The position numbers and the translations under genes were made by a program. A stretch of 64,000 bases of DNA from UBA4486 sp041984885 (lineage in GTDB: Bacteria > Pseudomonadota > Gammaproteobacteria > Eutrophobiales > Eutrophobiaceae): positions 32,807 to 96,806 of the forward strand of contig JBHIXH010000003.1 of assembly GCA_041984885.1 (NCBI GenBank), written 5' to 3'. The number at the start of each line of letters is the position of its first letter. Position 1 is the first letter of the stretch. Shown piece after piece: positions 1-7,853 of the stretch. The notes beneath the pieces were generated by a model. It was given only the letters and a program-made list of their open reading frames with translations, had not been told where the DNA came from and ran no database searches.

Positions 1-2
1 TC

Positions 3-161
3 AATCTGCCCTGTCAGGTGTCTCTGGAGGAATACATGGCCTGTGCCGTCGGCGGCTGTGCCGGTTGCGCAGTTCGGGTTATCACGGACACTGGCCCGGC
101 AATGAAGCGGGTTTGTGTCGATGGCCCCGTTTTTGAAGGCGCGGCTGTCTTCCCGGCCTGA
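3..161 (+). CDS. PyrK-like iron-sulfur electron-transfer subunit, C-terminal fragment
   Basis: Only the last 52 codons lie in the window. The reading frame is open from base 3 and stops at TGA 159-161. The fragment begins SLEEYMACAVGGCAGC and continues KRVCVDGPVF. This is the cysteine-rich 2Fe-2S tail of the dihydroorotate dehydrogenase electron-transfer subunit (PyrK) and related ferredoxin reductase-type flavoproteins, which pass electrons between a flavin and NAD. All four expected cysteines are visible. PyrK is the best fit because of the terminal CVDGPVF-type motif, but other members of the family share this tail. It ends 3 bases before the next gene, so the two are probably cotranscribed. 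Confidence 0.75.
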   Translation, partial: NLPCQVSLEEYMACAVGGCAGCAVRVITDTGPAMKRVCVDGPVFEGAAVFPA

Positions 162-164
162 ACC

Positions 165-872
165 GTGTTTGGCAACTCGCGCGCGGTCGATAACGGTCAA
201 CTGCGAGCCGATGTAGCGGAAGCAGTTAAACTCTATCATCGACACCAGCAGTCAGCATTCAGACGACCGATCCACGCACGCAGTCGGCAATTGTTTGCGC
301 AGGTTCGCTCCCGGGTCGAACGCTGTGGCCGGCCAATTCGGCTGGACTCCGGATGTGGTACCGGTACGAGCACATTCAAACTGGCTGCAAGCTATCCGGA
401 CAGTTGTGTCATTGGCATCGACAAGTCAGCGGATCGGTTGCGGCAACACTTGCCCGAGTCGGGCTGGCTGGCACAAGACAACCTGATACTCGCGCGGTTT
501 GATATTGTCGATTTCTGGCGTCTCGCACTGGCTGCCAACTGGCAGCTGCAGTCGCACCACCTGCTGTACCCGAACCCCTGGCCAAAGACGAAACAGCGTC
601 TGCGTCGCTGGTATTGCCATGCGGTATTCCCGACAGTACTGCAGTTGAAAGGCATGCTTGAATTACGGACCAACTGGGCCATTTACGCGCAGGAGATGCA
701 GGGCTTACTGGCTCAGCTCGGCTATACGACGGAGGCAACGACGCTGAAAATCTGCGCCGACAGCATCAGCCCGTTTGAATGGAAATACCACGCCAGTGGT
801 CATCGGTTGCACCGACTGGTTGTGGATCTGGATAAAAAAGTGGTTATCAGCAACCAAAATTCTGGTTGTTGA
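165..872 (+). CDS. TrmB-like SAM-dependent methyltransferase
   Basis: A 235-residue protein with a GTG start. The SAM-binding glycine loop reads LDSGCGTGTS at about residues 60-69, followed by an acidic ribose-binding stretch (VIGIDKSADRL). Further on is YPNPWPK, the counterpart of the FPDPWPK signature of tRNA (guanine-46-N7)-methyltransferases. The family is therefore TrmB/COG0220. The two signatures differ from typical TrmB (SGCGTG instead of GxGxG after E, YPNPWPK instead of FPDPWPK), so this may be a divergent paralogue with another substrate. The C-terminal codons are part of a long inverted repeat. It lies directly downstream of the PyrK-like gene. Confidence 0.75.
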   Translation: MFGNSRAVDNGQLRADVAEAVKLYHRHQQSAFRRPIHARSRQLFAQVRSRVERCGRPIRLDSGCGTGTSTFKLAASYPDSCVIGIDKSADRLRQHLPESGWLAQDNLILARFDIVDFWRLALAANWQLQSHHLLYPNPWPKTKQRLRRWYCHAVFPTVLQLKGMLELRTNWAIYAQEMQGLLAQLGYTTEATTLKICADSISPFEWKYHASGHRLHRLVVDLDKKVVISNQNSGC

Positions 873-877
873 TAACC
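842..877. repeat. Inverted repeat over the stop codon of the TrmB-like gene
   Basis: Bases 842-856 (GGTTATCAGCAACCA) and 863-877 are inverted copies with one G:T-type mismatch, separated by six bases. The RNA would form a 15-pair stem that contains the TGA stop (870-872). The outer flanks (a TGGATCTGG stretch upstream and CCAGATCCA from 876) are also complementary in part. No T-run follows, so this is not a standard intrinsic terminator. It may stabilise the 3' end or separate this operon from pqqA. Confidence 0.7.
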
Positions 878-988
878 AGATCCAGACCAGAACCACTGTC
901 AAACCACTCGCCCAAGGCACGAACGGATATTATATAACTTATTGAATATTAAAGATTATATATTTTATTGCTGGTCAAAAGTACCGCT

Positions 989-1004
989 TGGCACAGCCCA
1001 TGCA
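989..1004 (+). promoter_or_regulatory. Sigma-54 (RpoN) type promoter of pqqA
   Basis: TGGCACAGCCCATGCA matches the sigma-54 consensus TGGCACGNNNNTTGCW at all but two defined positions. The GG (990-991) and GC (1002-1003) are correctly spaced for the -24 and -12 elements. Transcription would start near 1015, about 36 bases before the pqqA ATG. A very AT-rich stretch (about 930-970) lies just upstream, where an IHF bend or activator site would be expected; I see no clear activator palindrome. The promoter is predicted from sequence only. Confidence 0.65.
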
Positions 1005-1050
1005 CTATATTTCACAGAAGTTTCAACTAACCAACAAAGAGGATACGACA

Positions 1051-1125
1051 ATGAGCTGGAATACTCCTGAATATAGTGACATCCGTTTCGGTTTCGAAGT
1101 AACGATGTACATTAACAACAAGTAA
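1051..1125 (+). CDS. pqqA: PQQ precursor peptide PqqA
   Basis: A 24-residue peptide starting MSWNTPEYSDIRFGFEVTMY. It carries the invariant E-V-T-M-Y core with Glu16 and Tyr20. These two residues are cross-linked by the radical SAM enzyme PqqE and become the carbon skeleton of pyrroloquinoline quinone. Length and spacing match known PqqA peptides. The start is supported by a GAGGA ribosome-binding site about 8 bases upstream. No pqqB, C, D or E follows: the next genes run on the opposite strand, and a strong terminator lies 18 bases downstream. This is therefore a single-gene transcription unit, and the processing genes must lie elsewhere if the pathway is active. Confidence 0.92.
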   Translation: MSWNTPEYSDIRFGFEVTMYINNK

Positions 1126-1143
1126 TTAGTTCTTGTTGACACG

Positions 1144-1169
1144 AAAAAGGCCTCATCTGAGGCCTTTTT
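1144..1169 (+). terminator. Rho-independent terminator of pqqA, probably bidirectional
   Basis: A stem of AAAAAGGCCTC with its complement closes a short ATCT loop and is followed by a run of T. The A-run on the 5' side becomes a T-run on the other strand, so it can also end transcription arriving from the minus-strand gene that stops at 1204. Confidence 0.9.
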
Positions 1170-1203
1170 TTATGCCTGCAACAAAACAGGACGTATTTCG
1201 CAA

Positions 1204-2250
1204 TCAGATGACCGGCGGCTCGTGCGGATCTTTCTCATCGGTAGCCGGATCGAGTATCTGTTGAAACTCTTCAATACTTTCCGCCGCTGAGGCTGGCCTG
1301 CTAAAACGCGCGATGTGGAACAGCGCCTCGCCTTCGTTCACCAGCGGGATGTTCGTCTTGCCAACGATGATACCACCGGCGGGTGCCAGTATATTCTCCT
1401 CTTGTTCGCCAAACGGGTCAGAGACGATACCGAGCAGTTCGTTAGCCGCAACCCGCGCCCCCAATGGCTTGATAATTCTCAGGATGCCACTCTGCGGTGC
1501 CCTGACCCAACTACTCGAGCGCGCCACGATCGGCTCCGGTAATGCCTTGCGGCGCTTTAACCTTGGCAACATGCCCAGCTCACGCATGACGGCAACGACA
1601 CCGCGCACGCCAGCGCGTATCGAGACCACCTCAACACGCAACGCCTCGCCCGCCTCATAGACGATCACCGGGATACCCAGCTTTTCCACCGCCTGGCGTA
1701 ATGAACCCTCGACGATGCTGGTATTCAGGATAACCGGCGAGATGAACGAACGGGCCATGCGCTCGGTTTCCTCATCATCAAGCACGGCACGAATCTGTGG
1801 CAGATTTTCCCGGTGTATGGCACCGGTATGTAAATCGATGCCATGCGTGCAGCGAGACACGATCTCCTGCAGAAATAGATTCGCAATTCGACCGGCCAAC
1901 GAACCCGTGTCCGATCCCGGAAACGAGCGATTCAGATCACGCCGGTCCGGCAGATAGCGCGACTGGTTGATAAAGCCGAAAATATTGACGACCGGTATCG
2001 CGATCAACGTGCCCTTGATACGGTTGATCGCCTTCGTATGCAGGATACGGCGGATAATCTCGACACCATTTATCTCGTCACCATGCAAGGCCGCGGATAA
2101 AAACAATGTCGGCCCATCCTTGCGCCCATGTACCACGTGCACCGGCATTTCCAGTTGCGTGTGTGTGTACAGGCTCGGCACCGGCAGTTCAATGGAAGTT
2201 CGCTGTCCCGGCTGTACGTTAATGCCACCAATCTGAATTGGCGCGCGCAC
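1204..2250 (-). CDS. Succinylglutamate desuccinylase/aspartoacylase family hydrolase
   Basis: A 348-residue zinc carboxypeptidase-fold protein of the AstE/AspA family. Expected zinc ligands are present in HGDE (His56, Glu59) and DLHTG (His141). The substrate-binding DRRDLNRSFPG stretch is at 102-112, and a likely catalytic Glu sits in VYEAGEA near 198. The C-terminal third resembles a barrel-sandwich domain. Members cleave N-acyl-amino acids. It is the last gene of the rimB-rimK operon, 3 bases after rimK. This suggests it trims or recycles the glutamate-type products made by RimK; that role is inferred from context. Confidence 0.85.
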   Translation of the reverse strand: MRAPIQIGGINVQPGQRTSIELPVPSLYTHTQLEMPVHVVHGRKDGPTLFLSAALHGDEINGVEIIRRILHTKAINRIKGTLIAIPVVNIFGFINQSRYLPDRRDLNRSFPGSDTGSLAGRIANLFLQEIVSRCTHGIDLHTGAIHRENLPQIRAVLDDEETERMARSFISPVILNTSIVEGSLRQAVEKLGIPVIVYEAGEALRVEVVSIRAGVRGVVAVMRELGMLPRLKRRKALPEPIVARSSSWVRAPQSGILRIIKPLGARVAANELLGIVSDPFGEQEENILAPAGGIIVGKTNIPLVNEGEALFHIARFSRPASAAESIEEFQQILDPATDEKDPHEPPVI

Positions 2251-2253
2251 GTT

Positions 2254-3162
2254 TTATTTTGCTCCGCCTTTGGTACCGGTTTTACCCTTTTTCGCCGTCT
2301 TTTCTATGAACTGGATAATGCTGCCGGCGATGTCTTTCTCCGTCGCTTTTTCAATCCCCTCAAGCCCTGGCGAGGAGTTCACTTCCATTACGACCGGACC
2401 GTGTTCGGCACGCAATATATCGACCCCACACACATTCAGTCCCATCGTGTTGGCCGAGCGGATAGCGGTTTTACGCTCCTCCGGTGTAATACTGACCAGT
2501 GATGCCGAGCCGCCCCGATGAATATTCGAACGAAACTCGCCTTCTGCGCCCTGACGTTTCATCGCCGCCACGACTTTTTCGCCAACAACGAAACAACGTA
2601 TGTCAGCGCCACCGGCTTCCTTGATGAATTGTTGCACGAGCACACTCGCATTCAGCCCCAGAAACGACTCGATCACACTTTTGGCAGCACTTCGGGTTTC
2701 TGCCAGGACTACGCCTATGCCCTGCGTTCCCTGTAACAGCTTGATGACGAGCGGCGCACCGCCGACCATCTTGATCAGGTCCTCGATATCATCTGGCTTG
2801 TTGGCGAAGCCACTGATCGGTAAGCCGATGCCCTTTCTCGACAACAATTGCAGGGAACGCAATTTATCGCGGGAGCGGGAAATCGCGACCGATTCATTCA
2901 GTGGATAGACACCCATCATCTCAAACTGGCGGAGCACGGCCGTACCATAAAACGTCACGGACGCGCCGATACGCGGAATGACGGCATCAAATCCTTCCAG
3001 TTCCTCGCCCTTGTAATGAATACTCGGTGCGTTTGACGTGATATTCATATAACAACGCAACACGTCCAGCGTCCTGACTTCGTGACCACGTTCTTCAGCG
3101 GCTTGAATCAAACGCCGGGTGGAATAAAGCTTCGGGTTTCTTGAAAGAACGGCTATCTTCAT
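2254..3162 (-). CDS. rimK: RimK, ATP-grasp ligase for ribosomal protein S6 glutamylation
   Basis: A 302-residue protein beginning MKIAVLSRNPKLYSTRRL, the typical RimK N-terminus. The ATP-grasp core follows: PLVIKLLQGTQGIGV at about 136-150, VQQFIKEAGGADIRCFVVG near 175-193 and VMEVNSSPGLEGIE near 263-276 with its metal-binding Glu and Asn. Known RimK enzymes add glutamates to the C-terminus of ribosomal protein S6 and tune the translated proteome. A lysine-rich tail (KKGKTGTKGG) ends the protein. It is second in the operon, 17 bases after the RimB-like gene. Confidence 0.93.
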   Translation of the reverse strand: MKIAVLSRNPKLYSTRRLIQAAEERGHEVRTLDVLRCYMNITSNAPSIHYKGEELEGFDAVIPRIGASVTFYGTAVLRQFEMMGVYPLNESVAISRSRDKLRSLQLLSRKGIGLPISGFANKPDDIEDLIKMVGGAPLVIKLLQGTQGIGVVLAETRSAAKSVIESFLGLNASVLVQQFIKEAGGADIRCFVVGEKVVAAMKRQGAEGEFRSNIHRGGSASLVSITPEERKTAIRSANTMGLNVCGVDILRAEHGPVVMEVNSSPGLEGIEKATEKDIAGSIIQFIEKTAKKGKTGTKGGAK

Positions 3163-3179
3163 AACGGGTTTTCCTGTTA

Positions 3180-3647
3180 TTAATTATACGTTTGCGCCAA
3201 TGCCCTGCCAGCGATATAGGAACGGGCCGGTTCAACGCACAGACCCGCATCGACCAATGCAGTTCGACCAAGCAGCATCCTGAACATCATACCGTCACGA
3301 TTGGTCAGACTGAAATCCGAATACCACTGTTTGCCGGCAAAATCGATCAGTGTCTTGATGAAATAACGCTCTTCTTCATGACCGCCGGAATCGCGCACGA
3401 CTCGTCGATCGATGATCTCCGCTTTACAATCGACACTGATATCATTTTTTTTTTGTAATGGATGAACCTTGAACAGCACGTAGTCTATGCCTGACTCGGT
3501 CACCGTTTCCAATTGATAGGTATGGATGGCAGACGTCCTGGCGCCGGTATCTATCTTGGCCTTGATGGATGGTATGCCGAGTTCGGGCAGGGCCAGCCAC
3601 TCACGCCAACCGATTAAAGCGGGTTGATCATCCGACATCGTTTTCAT
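3180..3647 (-). CDS. rimB: Retropepsin-like ATP-dependent zinc protease (RimB family)
   Basis: A 155-residue protein of COG4067. The aspartic-protease-like motif KIDTGARTSAIH has its Asp at residue 33. LLGRTALVDAG near the end is the second conserved block of this fold. In pseudomonads the equivalent protein, RimB, works with RimK by processing polyglutamated S6. The gene opens the operon with rimK and the aspartoacylase-like gene. An alternative start three codons later (MSDDQPALIGW) is possible. Forty bases separate it from the divergent LysR gene. Confidence 0.85.
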   Translation of the reverse strand: MKTMSDDQPALIGWREWLALPELGIPSIKAKIDTGARTSAIHTYQLETVTESGIDYVLFKVHPLQKKNDISVDCKAEIIDRRVVRDSGGHEEERYFIKTLIDFAGKQWYSDFSLTNRDGMMFRMLLGRTALVDAGLCVEPARSYIAGRALAQTYN

Positions 3648-3687
3648 TTATGATTCGGCTATTGAAACAATACGATAACATAATCAG

Positions 3688-4524
3688 ATGGATGTTGACC
3701 TGCTGAAAACGTTTCTTGAGGTATACAAAACCCGGCATTTCGGCCGGGCTGCGGATAATCTTTTTATCACGCAATCCACCGTCAGTGCACGAATCAAGCA
3801 ACTGGAGGAGATTGTTGGTGCCCGCTTGTTTGATCGCGAACACAAACAGATAACACTGACCGCTTCCGGAGAAAAACTGGTTGGCCATGCGGAAAACATC
3901 ATAGCTATGTGGAACCGGGTCAAACTGGATGTCGCCAGCGAACAAACCGGCAAGATCCCGTTAAATGTGGGTGCCGTCTCCAGCCTGTGGGATATCTACA
4001 TGCAAAAGTGGTTGAAAGAGATCAATGCTCAGCTCGATCGATTTCTGATTTCATGCAATGTCTCGAACGCGGAAGACATTCACGCCCAGATCAACGATGG
4101 CACGCTGGACCTGGCCATGACGTATGAACCCCCTCCGCATGACAAGATACAGGTGATTCGACAACTCCCGATCAAGTTTATCCTGGTTTCATCCGAACAG
4201 AATCTCGATTGTCTGACCGCGATAAACAACGATTACATTTATGTCGATTGGGGTACACCGTTTGCGATTACTCACAGTCAGTACTTTAACGAGATGAAAA
4301 GTCCGAAACTGCGACTGGCGCTGGGCCGAATTGCACGGGATTACCTGGTCAGGCAGGGAGGTTCCGGTTATTTACCGGTCACCATGATCAAGCGTGATCT
4401 TGAGAAACAACGTTTGTTCAAGGTTGAGGGCGCGCCGGTCATCCAGCGCGACGCGTACTGGATCGTGAATACCGACAATGCTGAATTTGACAGCATTGCC
4501 GGCTTGATGTCAGTGAAAAACTAG
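3688..4524 (+). CDS. LysR-family regulator, HdfR-like
   Basis: A 278-residue LysR protein. The N-terminal winged helix-turn-helix (residues 1-60) contains FGRAADNLFITQSTVSARI and the linker helix. A substrate-binding domain follows from about residue 90. The N-terminus is closest to the HdfR branch. It is divergent from the rimB-rimK operon with a 40-bp gap, the usual arrangement for control of the neighbour, but the target is inferred only. Its TAG stop shares the CTAG tetramer with the stop of the opposite-strand small gene. Confidence 0.85.
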   Translation: MDVDLLKTFLEVYKTRHFGRAADNLFITQSTVSARIKQLEEIVGARLFDREHKQITLTASGEKLVGHAENIIAMWNRVKLDVASEQTGKIPLNVGAVSSLWDIYMQKWLKEINAQLDRFLISCNVSNAEDIHAQINDGTLDLAMTYEPPPHDKIQVIRQLPIKFILVSSEQNLDCLTAINNDYIYVDWGTPFAITHSQYFNEMKSPKLRLALGRIARDYLVRQGGSGYLPVTMIKRDLEKQRLFKVEGAPVIQRDAYWIVNTDNAEFDSIAGLMSVKN

Positions 4525-4706
4525 TCGGTGAACTCGGTTTGAATACCAGCGCCTGTGTTCAGGGGCCGGGTTTCTGCAATATTTGACTGATTGGACAATG
4601 AAGAATCAAACACCGGTTGATTCGCTGCAGTTGAAACCACGCCGATAGCCGTCGGCATCACGGAAAACGCTGACATACTACTGGCACTTTTAAACAAGTT
4701 GTTCAT
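4521..4706 (-). CDS. Small hypothetical protein
   Basis: A 61-residue, Ser/Asn/Thr-rich protein without a family I recognise and without a clear membrane segment. An AAAGGA-type ribosome-binding site lies about 10 bases before the ATG. It follows the PA3496-like gene by 24 bases and is probably cotranscribed. Its stop codon overlaps the LysR stop on the other strand (4521-4524, CTAG). Confidence 0.5.
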   Translation of the reverse strand: MNNLFKSASSMSAFSVMPTAIGVVSTAANQPVFDSSLSNQSNIAETRPLNTGAGIQTEFTD

Positions 4707-4730
4707 TTCTGTTTTTTCCTTTTATTCCTG

Positions 4731-4925
4731 TTATTCGTTAAATATATAATCGTCAATATTCTCGCCGACCATCTTCGACAGGGCCATTAACTCACGTCTT
4801 TTCTCAATCTCACGCCAGGTGGCCCGCTGGCCGGCGACTACAGTTGCTTCGCCGGATTGATTACTACTTTCTGTATCGTCATCCGTTTCAAAATCTTCAT
4901 CCATATCCATTTCACTTTGCTGCAT
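4731..4925 (-). CDS. Small acidic protein, PA3496-like
   Basis: A 64-residue protein. The first half is acidic and disordered (many Asp, Glu and Ser). The second half is a short basic-acidic helix with ATWREIEKRREL followed by an acidic end (IDDYIFNE). This layout resembles the PA3496 family of small gammaproteobacterial proteins of unknown function annotated as putative envelope-integrity proteins. An upstream GAGAGTAAAC stretch supplies a ribosome-binding site. It is first of two small genes on this strand. Confidence 0.6.
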   Translation of the reverse strand: MQQSEMDMDEDFETDDDTESSNQSGEATVVAGQRATWREIEKRRELMALSKMVGENIDDYIFNE

Positions 4926-5074
4926 CGGTTTACTCTCCTCAATCAGCCAGATGATTGGACACCCGCCAATAACGGGTGCGAATCCACGAGAATTTCGCGC
5001 TGTATATCGTGCGCCCCGATTGCTGTAAACCTAATTATTTCGATTTGTTCAATCGATAATATCAATCGTTAATT

Positions 5075-5491
5075 TCAGCTATTTATACCGGGAAAATCTC
5101 CGGCAAATTTTTCTATCCACTCAGCTGCCGCCTGTTCACTACTGAGTTTTCTGCCCTCTTTTAACTCAAGCTCCTGGCGATAATGCTCGATGTGGCAAAC
5201 CTGCTCCACCATGCGCATCTGAAAAACATCCGCGTCGTTTTTAAACTGCACGCCGAGCAGATAACCATCGGCCTGCTGCTCACTCCAGACGACCGTACCG
5301 GTCATAACGACGGCCGGATCCACCAGGTCAATTAAGAGTTCGACCTCGGTGCCACTTTCGATGTCTGTCGGGAAATGCATGGCCAGACCGCCATAGCCGA
5401 CATTGACCAGCGCCGAGTCCCTGTCGTTCACGGGTTCAATCTGTCGGATCCGTACCGGGATGGATGAGGGATGACGTATGTACTTGCGCAT
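5075..5491 (-). CDS. PilZ-domain protein
   Basis: A 138-residue protein. The N-terminal RKYIRH and the later NVGYGGLAM stretch correspond to the RxxxR and (D/N)xSxxG elements by which PilZ domains bind cyclic di-GMP. The second motif has Tyr where Ser is usual (NVGYGG), so ligand binding may be altered. A helical tail from about residue 95 is rich in Glu and Lys. It follows the three pilT/pilU genes by 66 bases on the same strand, which links it to control of pilus retraction or surface behaviour. Confidence 0.85.
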   Translation of the reverse strand: MRKYIRHPSSIPVRIRQIEPVNDRDSALVNVGYGGLAMHFPTDIESGTEVELLIDLVDPAVVMTGTVVWSEQQADGYLLGVQFKNDADVFQMRMVEQVCHIEHYRQELELKEGRKLSSEQAAAEWIEKFAGDFPGINS

Positions 5492-5557
5492 GCGGCTCCC
5501 GGTTGTGCGCTGTCTCGCGCGCTATAGACTTTTATACACAGACGGCTGACGCACTAT

Positions 5558-6616
5558 CTAACCAAAATTAATCTTGGCTTCCATGTTCGTGCGCGAATCG
5601 GCGTTGTTCAGACACTCTTCGAGTTCGATGCGACCCTCCTTGTACAGGTTGAACAGCGCCATATCGAACGTTTGCATGCCTTTCGCACCGCTGTCTTCCA
5701 TCGCCTCCTTGATCTCGTGGATTTCACCTTTCAATATCAACTCGGCCACGTGCGGCGTATTAACCATGATTTCTATCGCGGCACAGCGCTTGCCATCGAC
5801 AGCAGTCACCAGGCGTTGCGAGATGACCGCGCGCAGGTTCATCGACAGGTCCATAAATAGTTGTTTATGCGCATCCTGCGGAAACAGGTTAATCACACGT
5901 TCCATTGCCTGGTTCGCGTTATTCGCATGCAAGGTTGAGATGGCCAGGTGACCGGTATTGGATAACTCCATCGCCGCTTCCATCGTCTCTTGATCACGGA
6001 TCTCACCAATCAGGATGACGTCAGGCGCTTCACGCAGCGATGCCTTCAGGGCATTACGATAGGACATCGTATCGACGCCGACTTCGCGTTGATTCACGAT
6101 CGCTTTCAGGTTTGGATGGCTGAATTCAACCGGGTCCTCGATCGTCAGTATGTGACCCATCATGTTTTCGTTGCGATGATTGATCATCGCCGCCAGCGTC
6201 GTCGATTTACCGGATCCGGTGGCGCCGACCATCAGGATCAAACCACGCTTGTGCATGATCAGCTCATTCAGTATCTCCGGCAACATCAACTGCTCAACGG
6301 TCGGGATCTCTGACGGGATACGACGCAATACCATGCCGACTTCACCGCGTTGACGGAACACGTTGACACGAAAACGGCAAGAGCCATCCGGCATTGCAAT
6401 GGCGAAGTCTGCCTCCATCGTCTTTTCGAATATCTCTTTGTGATAGTCGGTCATGACGCCGTAGGCGGCGGCCTTCGTCATCTCGCCGGTTAACAACGTC
6501 TTGCCAACAGACGTGGCCTTACCTTCAATCTTGACCTTGACGGGAGAGTTCGTGGTGAAAAACAAATCCGAGGCCTGCTTGTCCACCATCAGATTCAGAT
6601 AAGGCATGATGTCCAT
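5558..6616 (-). CDS. PilT/PilU-family retraction ATPase, second PilU-like copy
   Basis: A 352-residue hexameric secretion ATPase. It has GATGSGKST (Walker A, near 131-139), ILTIEDPVEF (Asp box), a Walker B region around LREAPDVILIGEIRD, and the His box GHLAISTLHANN. The C-terminal AELILKGEIHEIKEAM replaces the AIRNLIRE motif of PilT, which places it with PilU. PilU-type motors assist PilT in disassembling type IV pili. It lies 42 bases after the first pilU gene, so the operon has one PilT and two different PilU-like motors. The two copies differ throughout, so the duplication is not recent. Confidence 0.9.
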   Translation of the reverse strand: MDIMPYLNLMVDKQASDLFFTTNSPVKVKIEGKATSVGKTLLTGEMTKAAAYGVMTDYHKEIFEKTMEADFAIAMPDGSCRFRVNVFRQRGEVGMVLRRIPSEIPTVEQLMLPEILNELIMHKRGLILMVGATGSGKSTTLAAMINHRNENMMGHILTIEDPVEFSHPNLKAIVNQREVGVDTMSYRNALKASLREAPDVILIGEIRDQETMEAAMELSNTGHLAISTLHANNANQAMERVINLFPQDAHKQLFMDLSMNLRAVISQRLVTAVDGKRCAAIEIMVNTPHVAELILKGEIHEIKEAMEDSGAKGMQTFDMALFNLYKEGRIELEECLNNADSRTNMEAKINFG

Positions 6617-6658
6617 TAAGACATGTTCCTCCCGTTATATTTATTAATTATTTTTCAG

Positions 6659-7825
6659 TTACAGCAACGAACCGGATTCTTCTTCCGACTCTTCCAGGCT
6701 GAGGTGATCGAGTCCTTCCATTTTGTCGCTGTCTTTTGAGTCCTTGCCTTCCAGCTTGATCTTCAATCGCAGTTCGTTCATCGAGTCCGCATTACGCAAG
6801 GCATCTTCATACGTGATCTGATCGGCCTCGTACAAATCAAACAGGGCCTGATCAAACGTTTTCATGCCGAGCTCGTTCGACTTCGCCATGATCGCCTTGA
6901 TCTCGTGTACATCGCCTTTCAGTATCAGGTCGGAGATCAACGGCGAATTCAGCATGATCTCGATCGCGGCACGCCGCCCCTTGCCGTCTCTCGCCTTTAA
7001 CAGGCGTTGCGAGATCACCGCTTTCAGGTTTAACGACAAGTCCATCAGCAACTGCTGGCGACGTTCTTCAGGGAAGAAGTTGATAATTCGATCAAGCGCC
7101 TGGTTCGCGCTGTTCGCGTGCAATGTGGCCATTGCCAGGTGACCGGTTTCGGCAAAGGCAACGCCAAACTCCATTGTCTCTCTGTCACGAATTTCACCGA
7201 GCAGGATGACGTCCGGTGCCTGACGTAATGTATTTTTCAGGGCGATGTCCCAGTCGTCTGTGTCCACACCGACTTCACGCTGCATGATGATGCAGTTTTT
7301 ATGCGGATGAACGTATTCAACCGGGTCCTCGATCGTGATGATGTGCCCATAGCTGTTCTGGTTACGATAATCGATCATCGCGGCCAGTGACGTCGACTTA
7401 CCGGAGCCGGTACCGCCGACCATGATGACAAGGCCTTTCTTCGTCATGACGACGTCTTTCAACACTTCGGGCAGGCCGAGTTTATCGATATTCGGCACGT
7501 CGGTTTCAATCGTACGCATGACGAGACCGCAGAAACTCTGTTGCACATATGCATTCGCACGAAAACGACCGATACCGACCGGGGCCACCGCAAAGTTACA
7601 TTCCTTCGTGGCCTCAAACTCCTTTAACTGCTTGTCGTTCATGATGGCATACGCCATCGCTTTCGTATTCTCGGCCGTGAGTTCCGTTTTCGAGACCGGC
7701 GTGACCTTGCCGTCAATCTTGATCGCCGGTGGAAACCCGACAGTGATGAACAAATCCGAGCCTTTCTTCTCAACCATAAGCTTGAGAAGATCCCGCATGA
7801 ATTTTATCGCCTGTTCTCTCTCCAT
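6659..7825 (-). CDS. pilU: PilU, type IV pilus retraction ATPase
   Basis: A 388-residue PilT/PilU ATPase. Walker A is GGTGSGKST. The Asp box is IITIEDPVEY, Walker B lies in LRQAPDVILLGEIRD, and the His box is GHLAMATLHANS. SDLILKGDVHEIKAIM is the PilU-type C-terminal motif. A serine- and glutamate-rich tail follows (SLEESEEESGSLL), as in other PilU proteins. It lies 28 bases after pilT. The length matches PilU of pseudomonads (about 380). Confidence 0.92.
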   Translation of the reverse strand: MEREQAIKFMRDLLKLMVEKKGSDLFITVGFPPAIKIDGKVTPVSKTELTAENTKAMAYAIMNDKQLKEFEATKECNFAVAPVGIGRFRANAYVQQSFCGLVMRTIETDVPNIDKLGLPEVLKDVVMTKKGLVIMVGGTGSGKSTSLAAMIDYRNQNSYGHIITIEDPVEYVHPHKNCIIMQREVGVDTDDWDIALKNTLRQAPDVILLGEIRDRETMEFGVAFAETGHLAMATLHANSANQALDRIINFFPEERRQQLLMDLSLNLKAVISQRLLKARDGKGRRAAIEIMLNSPLISDLILKGDVHEIKAIMAKSNELGMKTFDQALFDLYEADQITYEDALRNADSMNELRLKIKLEGKDSKDSDKMEGLDHLSLEESEEESGSLL

Positions 7826-7853
7826 AGGGTCCTCCGCAGTTTACTTCAATAAA

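Noticed and set aside
3430..3470. Frameshift in the RimB-like gene at a run of T
   Set aside because: The frame stays open and the protein is full length with both family motifs, so the run encodes ordinary lysine codons.
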